Shown piece after piece: positions 53,007 through 62,654 of a stretch of 64,000 nt of DNA (position 1 is its first letter; each line of letters starts with the position of its first letter). Position numbers and translations under genes: made by a program. The DNA comes from Roseitranquillus sp963749675 (lineage in GTDB: Bacteria > Pseudomonadota > Alphaproteobacteria > Rhodobacterales > Rhodobacteraceae), in NCBI GenBank assembly GCA_963749675.1, contig CAVVNT010000005.1, positions 1 through 64,000 on the forward strand. Direction: 5' to 3'. The notes beneath the pieces were generated by a model. The model made no database searches. It saw only the letters and a program-made list of their open reading frames with translations, and was not told the origin of the DNA.

Positions 53007-53070
53007 ACCTCTTTAGCGGCTTGCTTAACGTGGCCCGCAATCCGGTGAAACTATCCCTTGCAGCGAGCCC
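53007..53070 (-). ncRNA. SAM-II riboswitch candidate upstream of metZ
   Basis: On the minus strand the leader reads GGGCUCGC ... UUUCACCGGAUUGCGGGCC, then ACGUUAAGCAAGCCGCUAAA and GAGG. The conserved SAM-II pieces as I remember them, a CCG-AUUGC block, CACGUUAA and the 3' GCUAAAGAGG, are present in the right order and spacing. A seven-base-pair P1 helix can form from GGCUCGC and GCGGGCC (one G-U pair). SAM-II elements are found in alphaproteobacteria ahead of metA, metZ and metX. It ends 62 bases before the metZ start. Confidence 0.7.
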
Positions 53071-53072
53071 TT

Positions 53073-53100
53073 GATTTAGTTACACTTTTTGACCCTTCAA
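53073..53100 (-). promoter_or_regulatory. Putative metZ promoter
   Basis: TTGAAG (53100-53095) and TAAATC (53078-53073) with a 16-base spacer resemble a sigma-70 promoter and would start transcription just at the 5' edge of the riboswitch. Confidence 0.4.
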
Positions 53101-53340
53101 AGCGTATCAAATGCACGAAGTGTTACGCAAGTGGTACGCTGCAAGCACGCTTCGCACACGCCGGAACAACTCAACAAACGATACGAGAGTGGTACGAACA
53201 TGGCGTCTATGATCAACGAGGCAGCAAGTACAGGGCGTCGGTGCGGCGCAAGGAGAACTGGCTCGGGAAATCCGAACGTGTGCGTTGAATGGATTGTCCG
53301 CGCGACATCGGCCTGATCGCCGAGAGCGAGGGGAGACCAT
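53101..53340. other. Low-GC stretch without a recognised gene
   Basis: Less GC-rich than its neighbours, with short frames such as IREWYEHGVYDQRGSKYRAS on the plus strand that I do not recognise. It borders the IS3 remnant and probably marks the edge of the accessory island. Confidence 0.35.
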
Positions 53341-54500
53341 GAGCAGACGACCGGCGGAACCACAGCCCGGCATTCAAGGCCAGGGTGGCTCTGGCAGCTA
53401 TCAGGGGCGAGAAGACGCTGACCGAGCTGGCCGAGCAGTTTGACGTGCACCCGAACCAGATCACGCAGTGGCGCGCGCAGCTCCTGGAAGGCGCCTCTGG
53501 CGTGTTCGGCGCCGTCGCTCCGGCCGAGGCGGCTCCGGCCGTCGACGTGAAGACGCTGCACGCGAAGATCGGCGAGCTGACGCTCGAGAACGATTTTTTG
53601 TCTGGCGCGCTCGGCAAGGCGGGTCTGCTGCCGAGCGCAGGAAGATGATCGACCGCGACCACGGGCCGAGCGTCAGCCGCCAGGCGAAGGTGCTCGGGAT
53701 CAGCCGGGGCAGCGTCCATTACCTGCCGCGCCCGACCTCGGACGCCGATCTCGCCCTGATGCGCCGGATCGACGAGCTGGATCTGGAGTATCCGTTCGCA
53801 GGCAGCCGGATGCTGAAGGGCCTGTTGCAGGCCGAAGGGCACGAGGTGGGCCGGCTTCATGTCTCGACGCTGATGAAGAGGATGGCGATCGAGGCGCTCT
53901 ACCGTCGGCCGAACACGTCGAAGCCGGCGCCGGGACACAAGGTCTATCCCTACCTGCTGCGGAAGCTGACCGTGACCGATGCCGAACCACGTTTGGGCCA
54001 TGGACATCACCTACATTCCGATGGCCCGCGGCGTTCGGCATCGGTCTCAACCGATGGCGACCAAAGCCTCACTCTATCTCGCCGCGGCGGTCGACTGGTT
54101 CAGCCGCAAGGTCCTGGCATGGCGGCTGTCGATCACGCTCTCGGCCGACTTCTGCATCGAGGCGCTGGAGGAGGCGCTCGGGCGCCACGGCCGGCCGGAG
54201 ATCTTCAACAGCGACCAGGGTTCGCAGTTCACCAGCATCGAGTTCATCAAGTTGCTGAAGGATGCCGAGATCGCCATCAGCAGGACGGCAAGGGCGCCTG
54301 GCGCGACAACGTCTTCGTCGAGCGCCTCTGGCGGACGGTGAAATACAAGGAGGTCTACTTGCGCGCCTACGCCAGCGTCTCCGAAGCTCGGGCCTCGATC
54401 GGCCGGTATCTGAGCTTCTACAACGGGACGCGGCCGCATTCGTCGCATGGCGGGCGGACCCCCGACCAAGCCTCCCAAGTTCGACATTTGCCGACCAGAT
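53341..54500 (+). pseudogene. IS3-family transposase (OrfA + OrfB), frameshifted
   Basis: OrfA: the start near 53341 (MSRRPAEP) shifts frame, then ALAAIRGEKTLTELAEQFDV and HPNQITQWRAQLLEGASGVF (53385-53648), an HTH_Tnp_1 protein. OrfB starts MIDRDHGPSVSRQAKVLGIS at 53645 and carries HTH_21 (YPFAGSRMLKGLLQAEGHEV), then the rve core with the catalytic residues in WAMDITYIPMARG, IFNSDQGSQFT and NVFVERLWRTVKYKEV. Frame changes near 53980 and 54290 break it. About 12 extra residues (VRHRSQPMATKA) replace the usual FV in ARG-FVYLAAVVDW. Confidence 0.75.
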
Positions 54501-54533
54501 TTCGTGTCTCCGGCGCGTGCCGGGTACGCGAAT

Positions 54534-54764
54534 TCAAGCAGCCCCGCGCGTCGCACCGTCGGGCGCATGCACCGGATCCCAACCCGCGCAGTCGTATCCC
54601 ATGGCGGCAAGCCGACGGAGATCACCGCCTTTTCCGCATCCGTAGTCAAAGATGGTGCGGCCCTCCGCGAGAATGTTGTCGGCGAGGGCCGTGCGGAACG
54701 GGCGGGAGAGCTCCGCCCTGTTCAGAGCCGTCTTGTGCCGCGCGATGGGTTGCAGCGGCCGCAT
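54534..54764 (-). pseudogene. Dnd-associated methyltransferase, 3'-truncated
   Basis: MRPLQPIARHKTALNRAELS at 54764, then FRTALADNILAEGRTIFDYG and CGKGGDLRRLAAMGYDCAGW. The FDYGCGKGGD segment is an AdoMet-binding motif I, and the whole N-terminus resembles the putative methyltransferases associated with DNA phosphorothioation loci. Only about 65 native residues remain before the IS3 boundary; the real protein is several hundred residues. It starts 2 bases after the dndE stop. Confidence 0.65.
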
Positions 54765-54766
54765 TC

Positions 54767-55147
54767 TCAGGCCAACGCCTGCGTTACGAGCGCGCCGGCT
54801 CCCTTTCGGATGCGCCGGTCGCTCGCCAGGTAGGCGATGCCGCGGTGAAGGTGCAGCCGGAACTGCAACGCCACAACATCGTCCTCGACGCCCAATCCAT
54901 CGCGGAGGCAACGCTCCTTCAGGAGCGCCATGTAGAGTTCGTGGTGGCGCCCGCCGAAGACACGCCACGAAAGCTCCACGTTGCTGTCCGCTGGGATCTT
55001 TGCCGGAGGCGGCACGCTCGGTTCAGCCAACGACCGACAGAAGGCCCAACGACAGAGCACGTTCCAGTGCTCGATGCCGGTGTAGCGCTTGAGCCGGATC
55101 AGCTGCTCGCGCGCCTGTTTGGAGACCCGAATGTGCTCAACAGGCAT
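54767..55147 (-). CDS. dndE: DNA sulfur modification protein DndE
   Basis: 126 residues, full length for the family, from MPVEHIRVSKQAREQLIRLK at 55147. Further blocks are RYTGIEHWNVLCRWAFCRSL, SNVELSWRVFGGRHHELYMA and LRDGLGVEDDVVALQFRLHL. DndE binds nicked double-stranded DNA and works with DndCD to replace a backbone oxygen with sulfur. The downstream methyltransferase is truncated and the upstream dndD lacks its 5' end, so this is the only intact gene of a dismantled island. Confidence 0.9.
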   Translation of the reverse strand: MPVEHIRVSKQAREQLIRLKRYTGIEHWNVLCRWAFCRSLAEPSVPPPAKIPADSNVELSWRVFGGRHHELYMALLKERCLRDGLGVEDDVVALQFRLHLHRGIAYLASDRRIRKGAGALVTQALA

Positions 55148-56690
55148 GGGCCAGCTCCGCTCCAAGATAGCCTGGTTCAATAATGGTCCGACCTTCGCTC
55201 TCATCATAGCGCAAGTGGTAGGTGCGATTGATCGACGGCTGGAGCGCGTCGAGATAGCCGCCCATGATTTCCTCGTCTGTCGAAAGGAGAAGCACCTGGT
55301 GGCTCGCCCGCGGGAAGTAGCGCTCAACGAGATGAGTGCGGTGGATCGAAATCGAGGCGACCCATCGGCGTGTCGATCACGGTTGGTAATGGGCGGCCCG
55401 AGGACTTGCCCAAGCCCCACAGAATGGCAATTGCAAGGAGCTGCCGCTCGCCCGCTGAGAGACGCTCAGGCGTCATCGCGCGCCCGTCGGACCCGCGCAA
55501 CTCGATCACGAAGGTCTTGGGATCGATCCGCAGGTCGGCGACTAGCGTGCCCTTCCGGATCAGCTGATGGAAGCTCCCAAGCACCAGGCGTTCAATGCGC
55601 GCGACATGTCGCGCCACCACGGCTTCATGGAATCGTCCGAGAGTGCTACGCACCTTGGCGGAGTGCAGAAGTAGCCGCTGCACGTCCTCCCGCTCGAACC
55701 GCTCACGCGCCTCGGCCTCCGCTGCTCTCGCTTCCCGCTCCCTGAGCTGAGCGATCTCGCGGTCGAGGCACGCAATCTCGTCGTCGCGCACCTCTTGCTG
55801 ACTTTCCAGGCGCTTCACGTCGGCCTGCGCCGCCTCGCGCACAGCGACCACCTCCGCGATGGCGTCGTAGCTTGGTGATGCGGCTAGTGTGTCCCGCGCA
55901 TGGTCGAGGGCGTCGATCGCGTCGCGCTCCGTATCCAGCGCCTCTTGAACCCTGTCGCGGATCCCGGCTAGCTCGGAGCCCTGCAGAGCGGCGAGAAGGT
56001 CGCGCGCTTCCTCCGAAAGGTTGAGAACGACGGGCTCCGCGGCCGCGCCGCGTCTCGCGTGGAGACGGGCGTTCAACGCCTCCTGCAGCTCGTCCCTTAC
56101 TCGCTCAGGCAGCGCCGCAAAACTCGGGAGCGCGAGCATCGCCTCGTGCTCCTCGGCGACCACTGACGCAGTTTCGCGGCTGCGACGGCTCTCCTCTTCA
56201 ATGGCCGCGCGCCCCTTCAGACTGGCTAGGAGGTCGCTCACCATCAACAGAGGCGCGGCTCCCGCCGCGATCTCACGCAGCTCCTTCCGCGCCGCTTCGA
56301 GGGCGCGCTCATTCGCGACCGCCTCGCCCTCCAGCTCCGCGCGGCGCTCGAACAGCGCGCCGCCCTCGCGGCGGTATCGGTCCTCGACCGCGGCCAGCTC
56401 GGCGCGGCACCGATCGATAACATTGGCCTGCGCTGCGCGCTCGCGGACGAGCCGCCCCCGATCGGCCTCGAGCGTCTCGACGCCGCGCCTCAGCTCCTCA
56501 GACTGGGACACGTAGCCTGCCGGCGCCGCCTCCGTCCGCTTTCGCCGCTCGATCACTTGGAGGTCCGCAGAGAGCCGCTCAACGATATCGAGCCCGAGCA
56601 GATTTTGGACGGCGGTCGCGATCAGCGCCGGCGCTTCGTCGAGCTCGGCGTAGCTTTCAACCTTTTCCCCGTCGAACAGGAACCGTCTAT
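55139..56690 (-). pseudogene. dndD: DNA sulfur modification ATPase DndD, 5'-truncated, frameshifted
   Basis: An SMC/RecF-like ATPase. The preserved part begins RFLFDGEKVESYAELDEAPA near 56680, so the N-terminal P-loop region (about 110 residues) is missing. A long coiled-coil follows (EELRRGVETLEADRGRLVRE and similar, 56500-55700), then the C-terminal ATPase half with LSAGERQLLAIAILWGLGKS (signature motif) and LPTVIDTPMGRLD (Walker B). A single extra T near 55353 shifts the frame; the continuation HRTHLVERYFPRASHQVLLL and YHLRYDESEGRTIIEPGYLG ends near 55139, overlapping dndE. The truncation point at about 56690 is also where hsdR begins abruptly. Confidence 0.85.
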
Positions 56691-57115
56691 GACGTCAGCC
56701 GCTCCATGGTGCAGCACAACCGCGACTTCTACCGCATGCTGCGCGGCGGCGTGCCCGTCACCTACCGCGACGTGCAAGGGCGCCAGAAATCCGCCCGTGC
56801 CCGGGTGATCGACTTCGACAACGCGCCTCGTGCCAACCGCTTCCTCGCCGTGCGCGAGTTGAAGCTGACCGGAATCCGCACGCCCAACTACAACCGCCGC
56901 GCCGATCTGGTCTGCTTCGTCAACGGCCTGCCGCTGGTCTTCATCGAACTGAAGGCCGTCTACAAGAACATCCGGGCCGGGTTCGACGGAAACCTGCGCG
57001 ACTACATGGACGAAAATGTCATCGCCCATGCGTTCCACCACAACGCCTTCCTGATCGTGTCGAACGGCGACCGCGCCCGCTATGGCTCGATCACCAGCGC
57101 CTGGGAGCACTTCAG

Positions 57116-58404
57116 GGCACCTCGATTTTCTACCGTTCTCGTGCCCCCTCGGCGGCGCGCGTGGTCTGAAGCAGGAGGACGAGCGTCGGCTGTCGCTTTG
57201 CTGCGTCCGGATGGGCGTGGCGCTGCGGCCTTCACGCTCGGATTTTTCTGCCTCGCGGCCTGATCTTTTTTGTTCGCGTGATGCTCACGCCGGGCACGGG
57301 TTGAGACGGCGCAGCTGGCCGAGGCGGCGCATGTTGTAGGCGAGGTTCTTCATCCCGATCTTGGCCGTCGCTCGAACCAAGCCGATGGTCCGGACCAAGG
57401 TCCCGCCCATATCGTTGGCCTGCGCGCCGAAGACGTGCTCGACGCGGACCCGGATGCCGGATCTGGTCCGGTTGCTGCCCTTGGCCTGTTCGGTCAGCGG
57501 CTTGCCCCGCTTGCCCTTGCGGTGGATGTGGCTTTTCAGCCTCCGGGCGCGCAGCTTTGCCTCCATCTCCTCGGACCGATAGGCCGCATCCGCCCACACG
57601 CCGGAGCCGGTGTTACCCTGCATCAGCAGATGATCCACCGCCTGGCTGTCATGCCGCGCGGCATCGCTGACGTGATAGCGCCGCACCAGCTTGTGCCTAC
57701 GATCCACGTTGACGTGATTCTTGTAGCCGTAATGGTTCTTGCCGTGCTTTTTCGTCCAGCGCGCGTCCAGGTCCTTTTGCGCGCGCTTCGCGGGCTTGTC
57801 CGCCCAGTCCTCGGGCACCTCGCCGTTCTTGATTGCCGCGTTCTCGTCCCGCGTGTTGTGGTTGCGCGGCACCGGCACGATGGACGCATCCAGGATTTGA
57901 CCGCCGCGCGCGATGTAGCCCTGCCGCGCCAGATAGCCGTCGAACTGGCTGAACAGCTCCTCCACCTTGCCCGCCTGCGCCAGTGCCTCGCGATAGAGCC
58001 ATACCGTCTTGGCGTCCGGCACCCGGTCTTCGAGGCCGAGGCCGAGGAATCGCATGAACGACAGCCGGTCGCGGACCTGATACTCGATCTGGTCGTCGGA
58101 CAGGTTGTAGAGCGCGCTCAGCACCAGCGTCTTGAACATCAGCACCGCGTCCATCGGCTTGCGCCCCGCCCGGGACTTGCGCGCCGCAGCTGGCTTGCGC
58201 CAGACCCGCTCAAGGGTCGGGCGAAACTCCTCCCACGGCACAACAGCGTCGATCTCGACCAGCGGGTCCTTCTTCGCGTCCAGGCTCGCGTAACGGTCTG
58301 TAAGATCGAAGAACCCCATCTGCGCCATCGTCACACCCTCAGTGTCGCATCATCCCGACAGACATACCGCAGCGCCACGGTCGGGACCATTTTTCGAGGC
58401 GCCC
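57116..58404 (-). mobile_element. Intact IS5-family element inside hsdR
   Basis: 1,289 bp with inverted ends GGGCACCTCGA and (reverse complement of the right end) GGGCGCCTCGA. A 4-bp target duplication TTCA lies at 57112-57115 and 58405-58408. Deleting the element plus one TTCA restores WEHFNEWKR of HsdR exactly, so both the boundary and the duplication are secure. Its transposase is intact, so the insertion may be recent. It differs from the other IS5 at 8.3-9.8 kb. Confidence 0.93.
57285..58328 (-). CDS. IS5-family transposase
   Basis: 347 residues from ATG 58328 (MAQMGFFDLTDRYASLDAKK). DDE transposase: DUF772-type N-terminal part (PMDAVLMFKTLVLSALYNLS and YQVRDRLSFMRFLGL), then RGGQILDASIVPVPRNHN with the first aspartate, VWADAAYRSEEMEAKLRARR with the second, and RVEHVFGAQANDMGGTLVRT with the glutamate. 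No frameshift. The only apparently complete transposase in the window. Confidence 0.95.
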   Translation of the reverse strand: MAQMGFFDLTDRYASLDAKKDPLVEIDAVVPWEEFRPTLERVWRKPAAARKSRAGRKPMDAVLMFKTLVLSALYNLSDDQIEYQVRDRLSFMRFLGLGLEDRVPDAKTVWLYREALAQAGKVEELFSQFDGYLARQGYIARGGQILDASIVPVPRNHNTRDENAAIKNGEVPEDWADKPAKRAQKDLDARWTKKHGKNHYGYKNHVNVDRRHKLVRRYHVSDAARHDSQAVDHLLMQGNTGSGVWADAAYRSEEMEAKLRARRLKSHIHRKGKRGKPLTEQAKGSNRTRSGIRVRVEHVFGAQANDMGGTLVRTIGLVRATAKIGMKNLAYNMRRLGQLRRLNPCPA

Positions 58405-61160
58405 TTCAACGAATGGAAGCGGCTGGACGAGGCGGATGAAGGCAGCGTCGATGCCGAGCGTCTGCTGAACGGCATGCTGGCGCATGACCGGCTGCTCGAT
58501 CTGGTCGAGAACTTCATCCTGTTCGACGAGAGCAAGGCGGGCGCCGCGCGCAAGGTGGTGGCGAGAAACCATCAGGTGCTGGGCGTGAACCGCGCGGTGG
58601 CCTCGGTCGCACGGCAGGAGGCGATCAAGGCGGACATCCCGCCCGGAGAACGCCTGCGGCACCGCGTCGTCGAAGTTGCCGCTGGAGCGAAAGGCGCCGG
58701 CGAAGCGCAGGAAGGGCGACCAGGCGCTTGTGGCGGCGGAAACGGCGCTGCCATCCTTCATCCCCGAAGGTCCTGTCGACATCATCGAGCGGGCGCACCC
58801 CGATCTGGGCCGGTTGGGCGTGTTCTGGCACACGCAGGGCAGCGGCAAGTCCTATTCCATGGCCTTCTTCGCCGAGAAGGTGCGGCGCAAGGTGCCGGGC
58901 AATTTCACCTTCCTGCTGATGACCGACCGGAATGATCTCGACAGCCAGATCTACAAGACCTTCGTGGGCTGCGGTATTGCCGGGAACGAGACCCCGCGCG
59001 CGGCATCCGGCGATGATCTGGAACGGATCCTGAAGGAGAACAACCAGTACGTCTTCAGCCTGATCCACAAGTTCAACAAGGACGTGGACCCGAAGAAGCC
59101 CTACAGCGAGCGTGACGACATCATCGTGATCTCGGACGAGGCGCACCGCACGCAGGCAGGGCGGCTGGCCCGCAACATGCGCCTTGCGCTGCCCAATGCC
59201 GCCTTCATCGGCTTCACTGGCACGCCGCTGTTCAAGCAGGACGAAATCACCAAGCGCATCTTCGGCGAGTATGTTTCGCGCTACGACTTCAAGCGGTCCG
59301 AGGAGGACGGGGCCACTGTCAAGCTGGTCTACGAGAACCGGGGCGAGAAGCTGGGCGTCGCCAAGACGGATCTGAACGAACGGATCGCCGAGAAGATCGA
59401 GGAGGCGGAACTCGACCCCGATCAGGCGGCGCTCCTCGATAAGCTGCTCGGGAAGGACTACGAGGTCATCACCGCTGATGAGCGGCTCGACAAGATCGCA
59501 GCCGATTTCGTGGATCACTGCGCGACGAGGTGGGAATCCGGAAAATCCCTGTTCGTGTGCATCGACAAGATCACCTGCGCCCGGATGCACCAGATGATCG
59601 TCCCGCGATGGCGGGCGAAGGCTGCAGAAGTCAGGGCGGCGGCCGATGCCAAGCAAGCCGAAGCGGATACCACGGCCGATGAAACCCTGCGCGCTGTGCT
59701 CGCGGAGGAGGCGCAAGAATTGGATGCGCAGGCAACGTGGCTCGAGGAAACCATCGTCGAGATCATCATCAGCGAAGCGCAGAACGAGGTCGCGGACTTC
59801 AAGAAATGGGGGTTCGACATCATCCCGCACCGCGCCTTGATGAAGCAGGGCTTCGATACCGGGAATGGCGAGCGGATCGATGTCGAGACGGCCTTCAAGA
59901 ACCCCAAGCACCCGTTCCGCGTCGCAATCGTCTGTGCGATGTGGCTGACCGGCTTCGACGTGGAATGCCTGTCGACGCTCTATATCGACAAGCCGATGAA
60001 GGCGCACACGCTGATGCAGGCCATAGCGCGCGCGAACAGGGTGTATCCTGGCAAGGACTTCGGCCTGATCGTCGACTACAACGGGATGCTCGCCAGCCTG
60101 CGAGCCGCGCTCGCTCAGTACGCGCTCGGTGATGATGGCACAGGCGGAGAAGAGATCATCGCACCCATCGAGGAGAGGGTGCAGGCCCTGCTCGAAGCTA
60201 TCGAGGCGACCGAGGCGCATCTGCGCGGCCTCGGCTTCGATCCAAGCGTGCTGCTCGGCTCGAAGGGCTTTGTGCGCATCAAGGGCCTGAAGGACGCCGT
60301 GGAAGCCGTCTATTCGACGGACGAGGCCAAGCGGCGCTTCGAGATTCTCGCACGGCAGGTGTTCATCCGCTTCAAGGCGCTGCTGATGGAGCCCAGCGCT
60401 TGGGCATACGCCGAACGACACGACAACATCGAAGCAATCTACAAGAAGCTGACCGAGCGGCGCGACACGGCTGACGTGACCGAGCTGTTGAAGGAGTTGC
60501 ACCGGATCGTCAACGAGGCCATCCGGACGCAGGCGCCAGGAGACGACCAAGCCGAGGGACTGACCTTCGACCTCAGTCAGATCGATCTTGAGAAGCTGCG
60601 CGATGAATTCGCAAAGAAGGTCAGACGCAAAGCGACCGCGCTTCAGGACATCCGAGACATCGTCGAACAGAAACTCGCCGAGATGCTGGCGCGCAATCCC
60701 GCAAGGATGGACTATCAGGTGAAGTACGAGGCGATCATCGCCGACTACAATCGGGAGAAAGACCGAACCACCATCGAGGAGACCTTCCGCCGACTGGTCG
60801 AGCTCGTCAACAGTCTGGACGAGGAACAGAAGCGCGCAACGAAGGAGGGGCTTGGCGAGGATGAACTCGCGCTCTTCGACCTGCTGCTCAAGGATAACCT
60901 GGACAAGACGTCTCGTGAGCGGGTGAAGCAGGCGAGCCGCGACCTCTTGGCCTCCATAAAGGCGCGCTTGGCCGAACTCGATCGCTTCTGGGAGAAGGAA
61001 CAGACCAAGGCAGACGTCGAGGTCTTCATCTTGGACGAGGTCTTCGCAAGTCTACCGTCACCGCCCGTTCACGCCCGATGAAAAGAAAGCACTTGCGGCA
61101 AGCGTCTACGCCCATGTGTGGCAGCAGGCCGTGAATGGTGGCTTTGCGCAGGCGGCATAG

Positions 61161-61560
61161 GGCCGTTCGCTGATCGTTCGATCCGGGTTCCAGCAGCTTG
61201 GCGAACGGAACTGCGAACCCCGCCGCAGTGCGCGCCCGAATTAAATCTCATGATTTCAATAGCATGGCGCTCTGAACCGGACTGCGCGCGGTTAACAGGT
61301 CCGGAGAATATTGGCCCGGAGAGAACGCTTCCGGACCTCCTGGCGCTGAGGCCGGTTAACAGCCCCTCCCGCATAACCCTCGAAAACAACGAGAAAATCC
61401 GGCCGCAGCCGGATCGGGAGAACGCTTTCGCAAGGGCAAGTGGCGGAGGGGATGGGCCTGACGTCGAACCTTCTTTTGTGGGTGCCGCTCGGTTTGCAAG
61501 GAATTTCTGATCTTCTGGACTTGTGATCGAGTGCGGTCTTTTGTCAGGCCTGTTCGTGCG
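61161..61560. other. Non-coding, structured stretch flanking the IS110-family element
   Basis: No convincing gene. It contains a 9-bp perfect inverted repeat (61297-61305 with 61330-61338), a 10-bp direct repeat CGGTTAACAG at 61289-61298 and 61353-61362, and a 7-bp hairpin at 61397-61414. It lies on the 3' side of the IS110-family gene. IS110-family elements encode guide RNAs in their non-coding ends, so this may be that end; I cannot show it here. Confidence 0.4.
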
Positions 61561-62508
61561 GCTGACTGGCGCCACGACCGGGATCGGTTTGCGCTCCAGC
61601 ATCCGCGCCAGCCACGACCCCTTCGGCGCCCCTCGACGCGAGGCCCAGCGGATCACGGCGGTCGCCCCGATGACCAACAACCGCCGTATGTCACGCTGCC
61701 CCATCTTCGAGGTCTTCCCCAGCTTCTGCTTGCCGCCGGTGGAATGCTGCCGCGGCACCAGGCCGAGCCACGCGGCGAAGTCGCGGCCGCGGCGGAACTG
61801 GTCCATCGGCGGCGCGAAAGTCTCGACCGCGAGCGCGGTGATCGGGCCGACGCCCGGCATCGTCTGCAGCTGGCGAGGCATTTCAGCTTCGTTCGACATC
61901 GCCGCGATCCGCGCTTTCAGCTCCTTGATCCGGTCGGTCAGGTGGGTGATCTGCTCAAGGAGCATCCGGCAGATGTCGCGTGCCAGATCAGGAATGTCGG
62001 CGTCAGGATCTTTGACGACCCGTTCAAGGCGCGGCACATAGCCGATCCCTTCGGGGGCGACATGCCCGAACTCGTAGAGATGCGACCTGAGCGCATTCAC
62101 GGCTTCAGTGCGCCGCTTCACGAATTGCTCGCGGGTCCGGAACGCGACCGCCCGCGCCTGCTGGTCCGCGGACTTCGGTTCGACGAAACGCATGGTCGGC
62201 CGCAGGGCCGCCTCGACAATCGCCTCGGCATCGGCGGCGTCGTTCTTCTGCCGCTTGAGGAACGGCTTTACGTAATGCGGCGCGATCAGCCGGACCTCAT
62301 GGCCGTAGCGCGCCATCTCCCGCGCCCAATGATGAGCGCTGGCGCAGGCTTCCATCGCCACAAGGCATGGCGGCTGCTGCGCCATGAACCGCGCGAACTG
62401 CGGCCGCGACAACTTCTTCCGAAACAGAACGGACCCGTCCGCCGCCGCGCCGTGCACCTGGAACACGTTCTTTGCCAGGTCGACGCCGATGGTGCTAACT
62501 TCTCCCAT
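61560..62508 (-). pseudogene. IS110-family transposase, 3' end replaced
   Basis: From MGEVSTIGVDLAKNVFQVHG at 62508: RuvC-like catalytic segments (IGVDLAKN, PCLVAMEACASAHHWAREMA and LKRQKNDAADAEAIVEAALR), then the Transposase_20 domain (MPGVGPITALAVETFAPPMD, FAAWLGLVPRQHSTGGKQKL and KMGQRDIRRLLVIGATAVIR) ending SWLARMLERKP near 61585. The normal end after that (a VAVALANKMAR-type tail) is absent and the frame runs on to 61069 as Arg/Pro-rich read-through overlapping the hsdR end. The catalytic residues are intact, but the missing C-terminus suggests inactivity. Confidence 0.75.
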
Positions 62509-62654
62509 GGATGCCCTCTCCTTCAGCTTGTGATTCAACACACGCAAGCTTGGCACATTGCGATGCCGTCAAGGGAGAGCGGCATCCACCCCATCTCCAC
62601 CTTGGAAAGCCCAGAGCGAAGTGAAGGCGACCTTTCATACGTAAAATCAACACT

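Larger units (their letters stand above)
56691..61160 (+). pseudogene. hsdR: Type I restriction subunit HsdR, broken by IS5 and frameshifts
   Basis: A DEAD-like restriction translocase, 5'-truncated. Native reading starts DVSRSMVQHNRDFYRMLRGG near 56697, then the PD-(D/E)XK nuclease core RRADLVCFVNGLPLVFIELK. IS5 (57116-58404) is inserted after WEHF. Reading resumes NEWKRLDEADEG near 58407. A one-base shift near 58675 leads into LGRLGVFWHTQGSGKSYSMA (Walker A), LLMTDRNDLDSQIYKTFVG, ISDEAHRTQ (DEAH box), FIGFTGTPLF and ANRVYPGKDFGLIVDYNG. A final shift near 61070 gives the normal end VYAHVWQQAVNGGFAQAA at 61160. About 80 N-terminal residues are lost. No hsdM or hsdS is in the window. Confidence 0.85.

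Noticed and set aside
58625..60550. 641-codon minus-strand frame opposite hsdR
   Set aside because: Antisense shadow; the plus strand carries Walker A and DEAH motifs.
61069..61560. C-terminal 160 residues of the IS110-family frame
   Set aside because: Arg/Pro/Ser-rich, unlike any transposase end, and overlaps the hsdR end on the other strand; treated as read-through.
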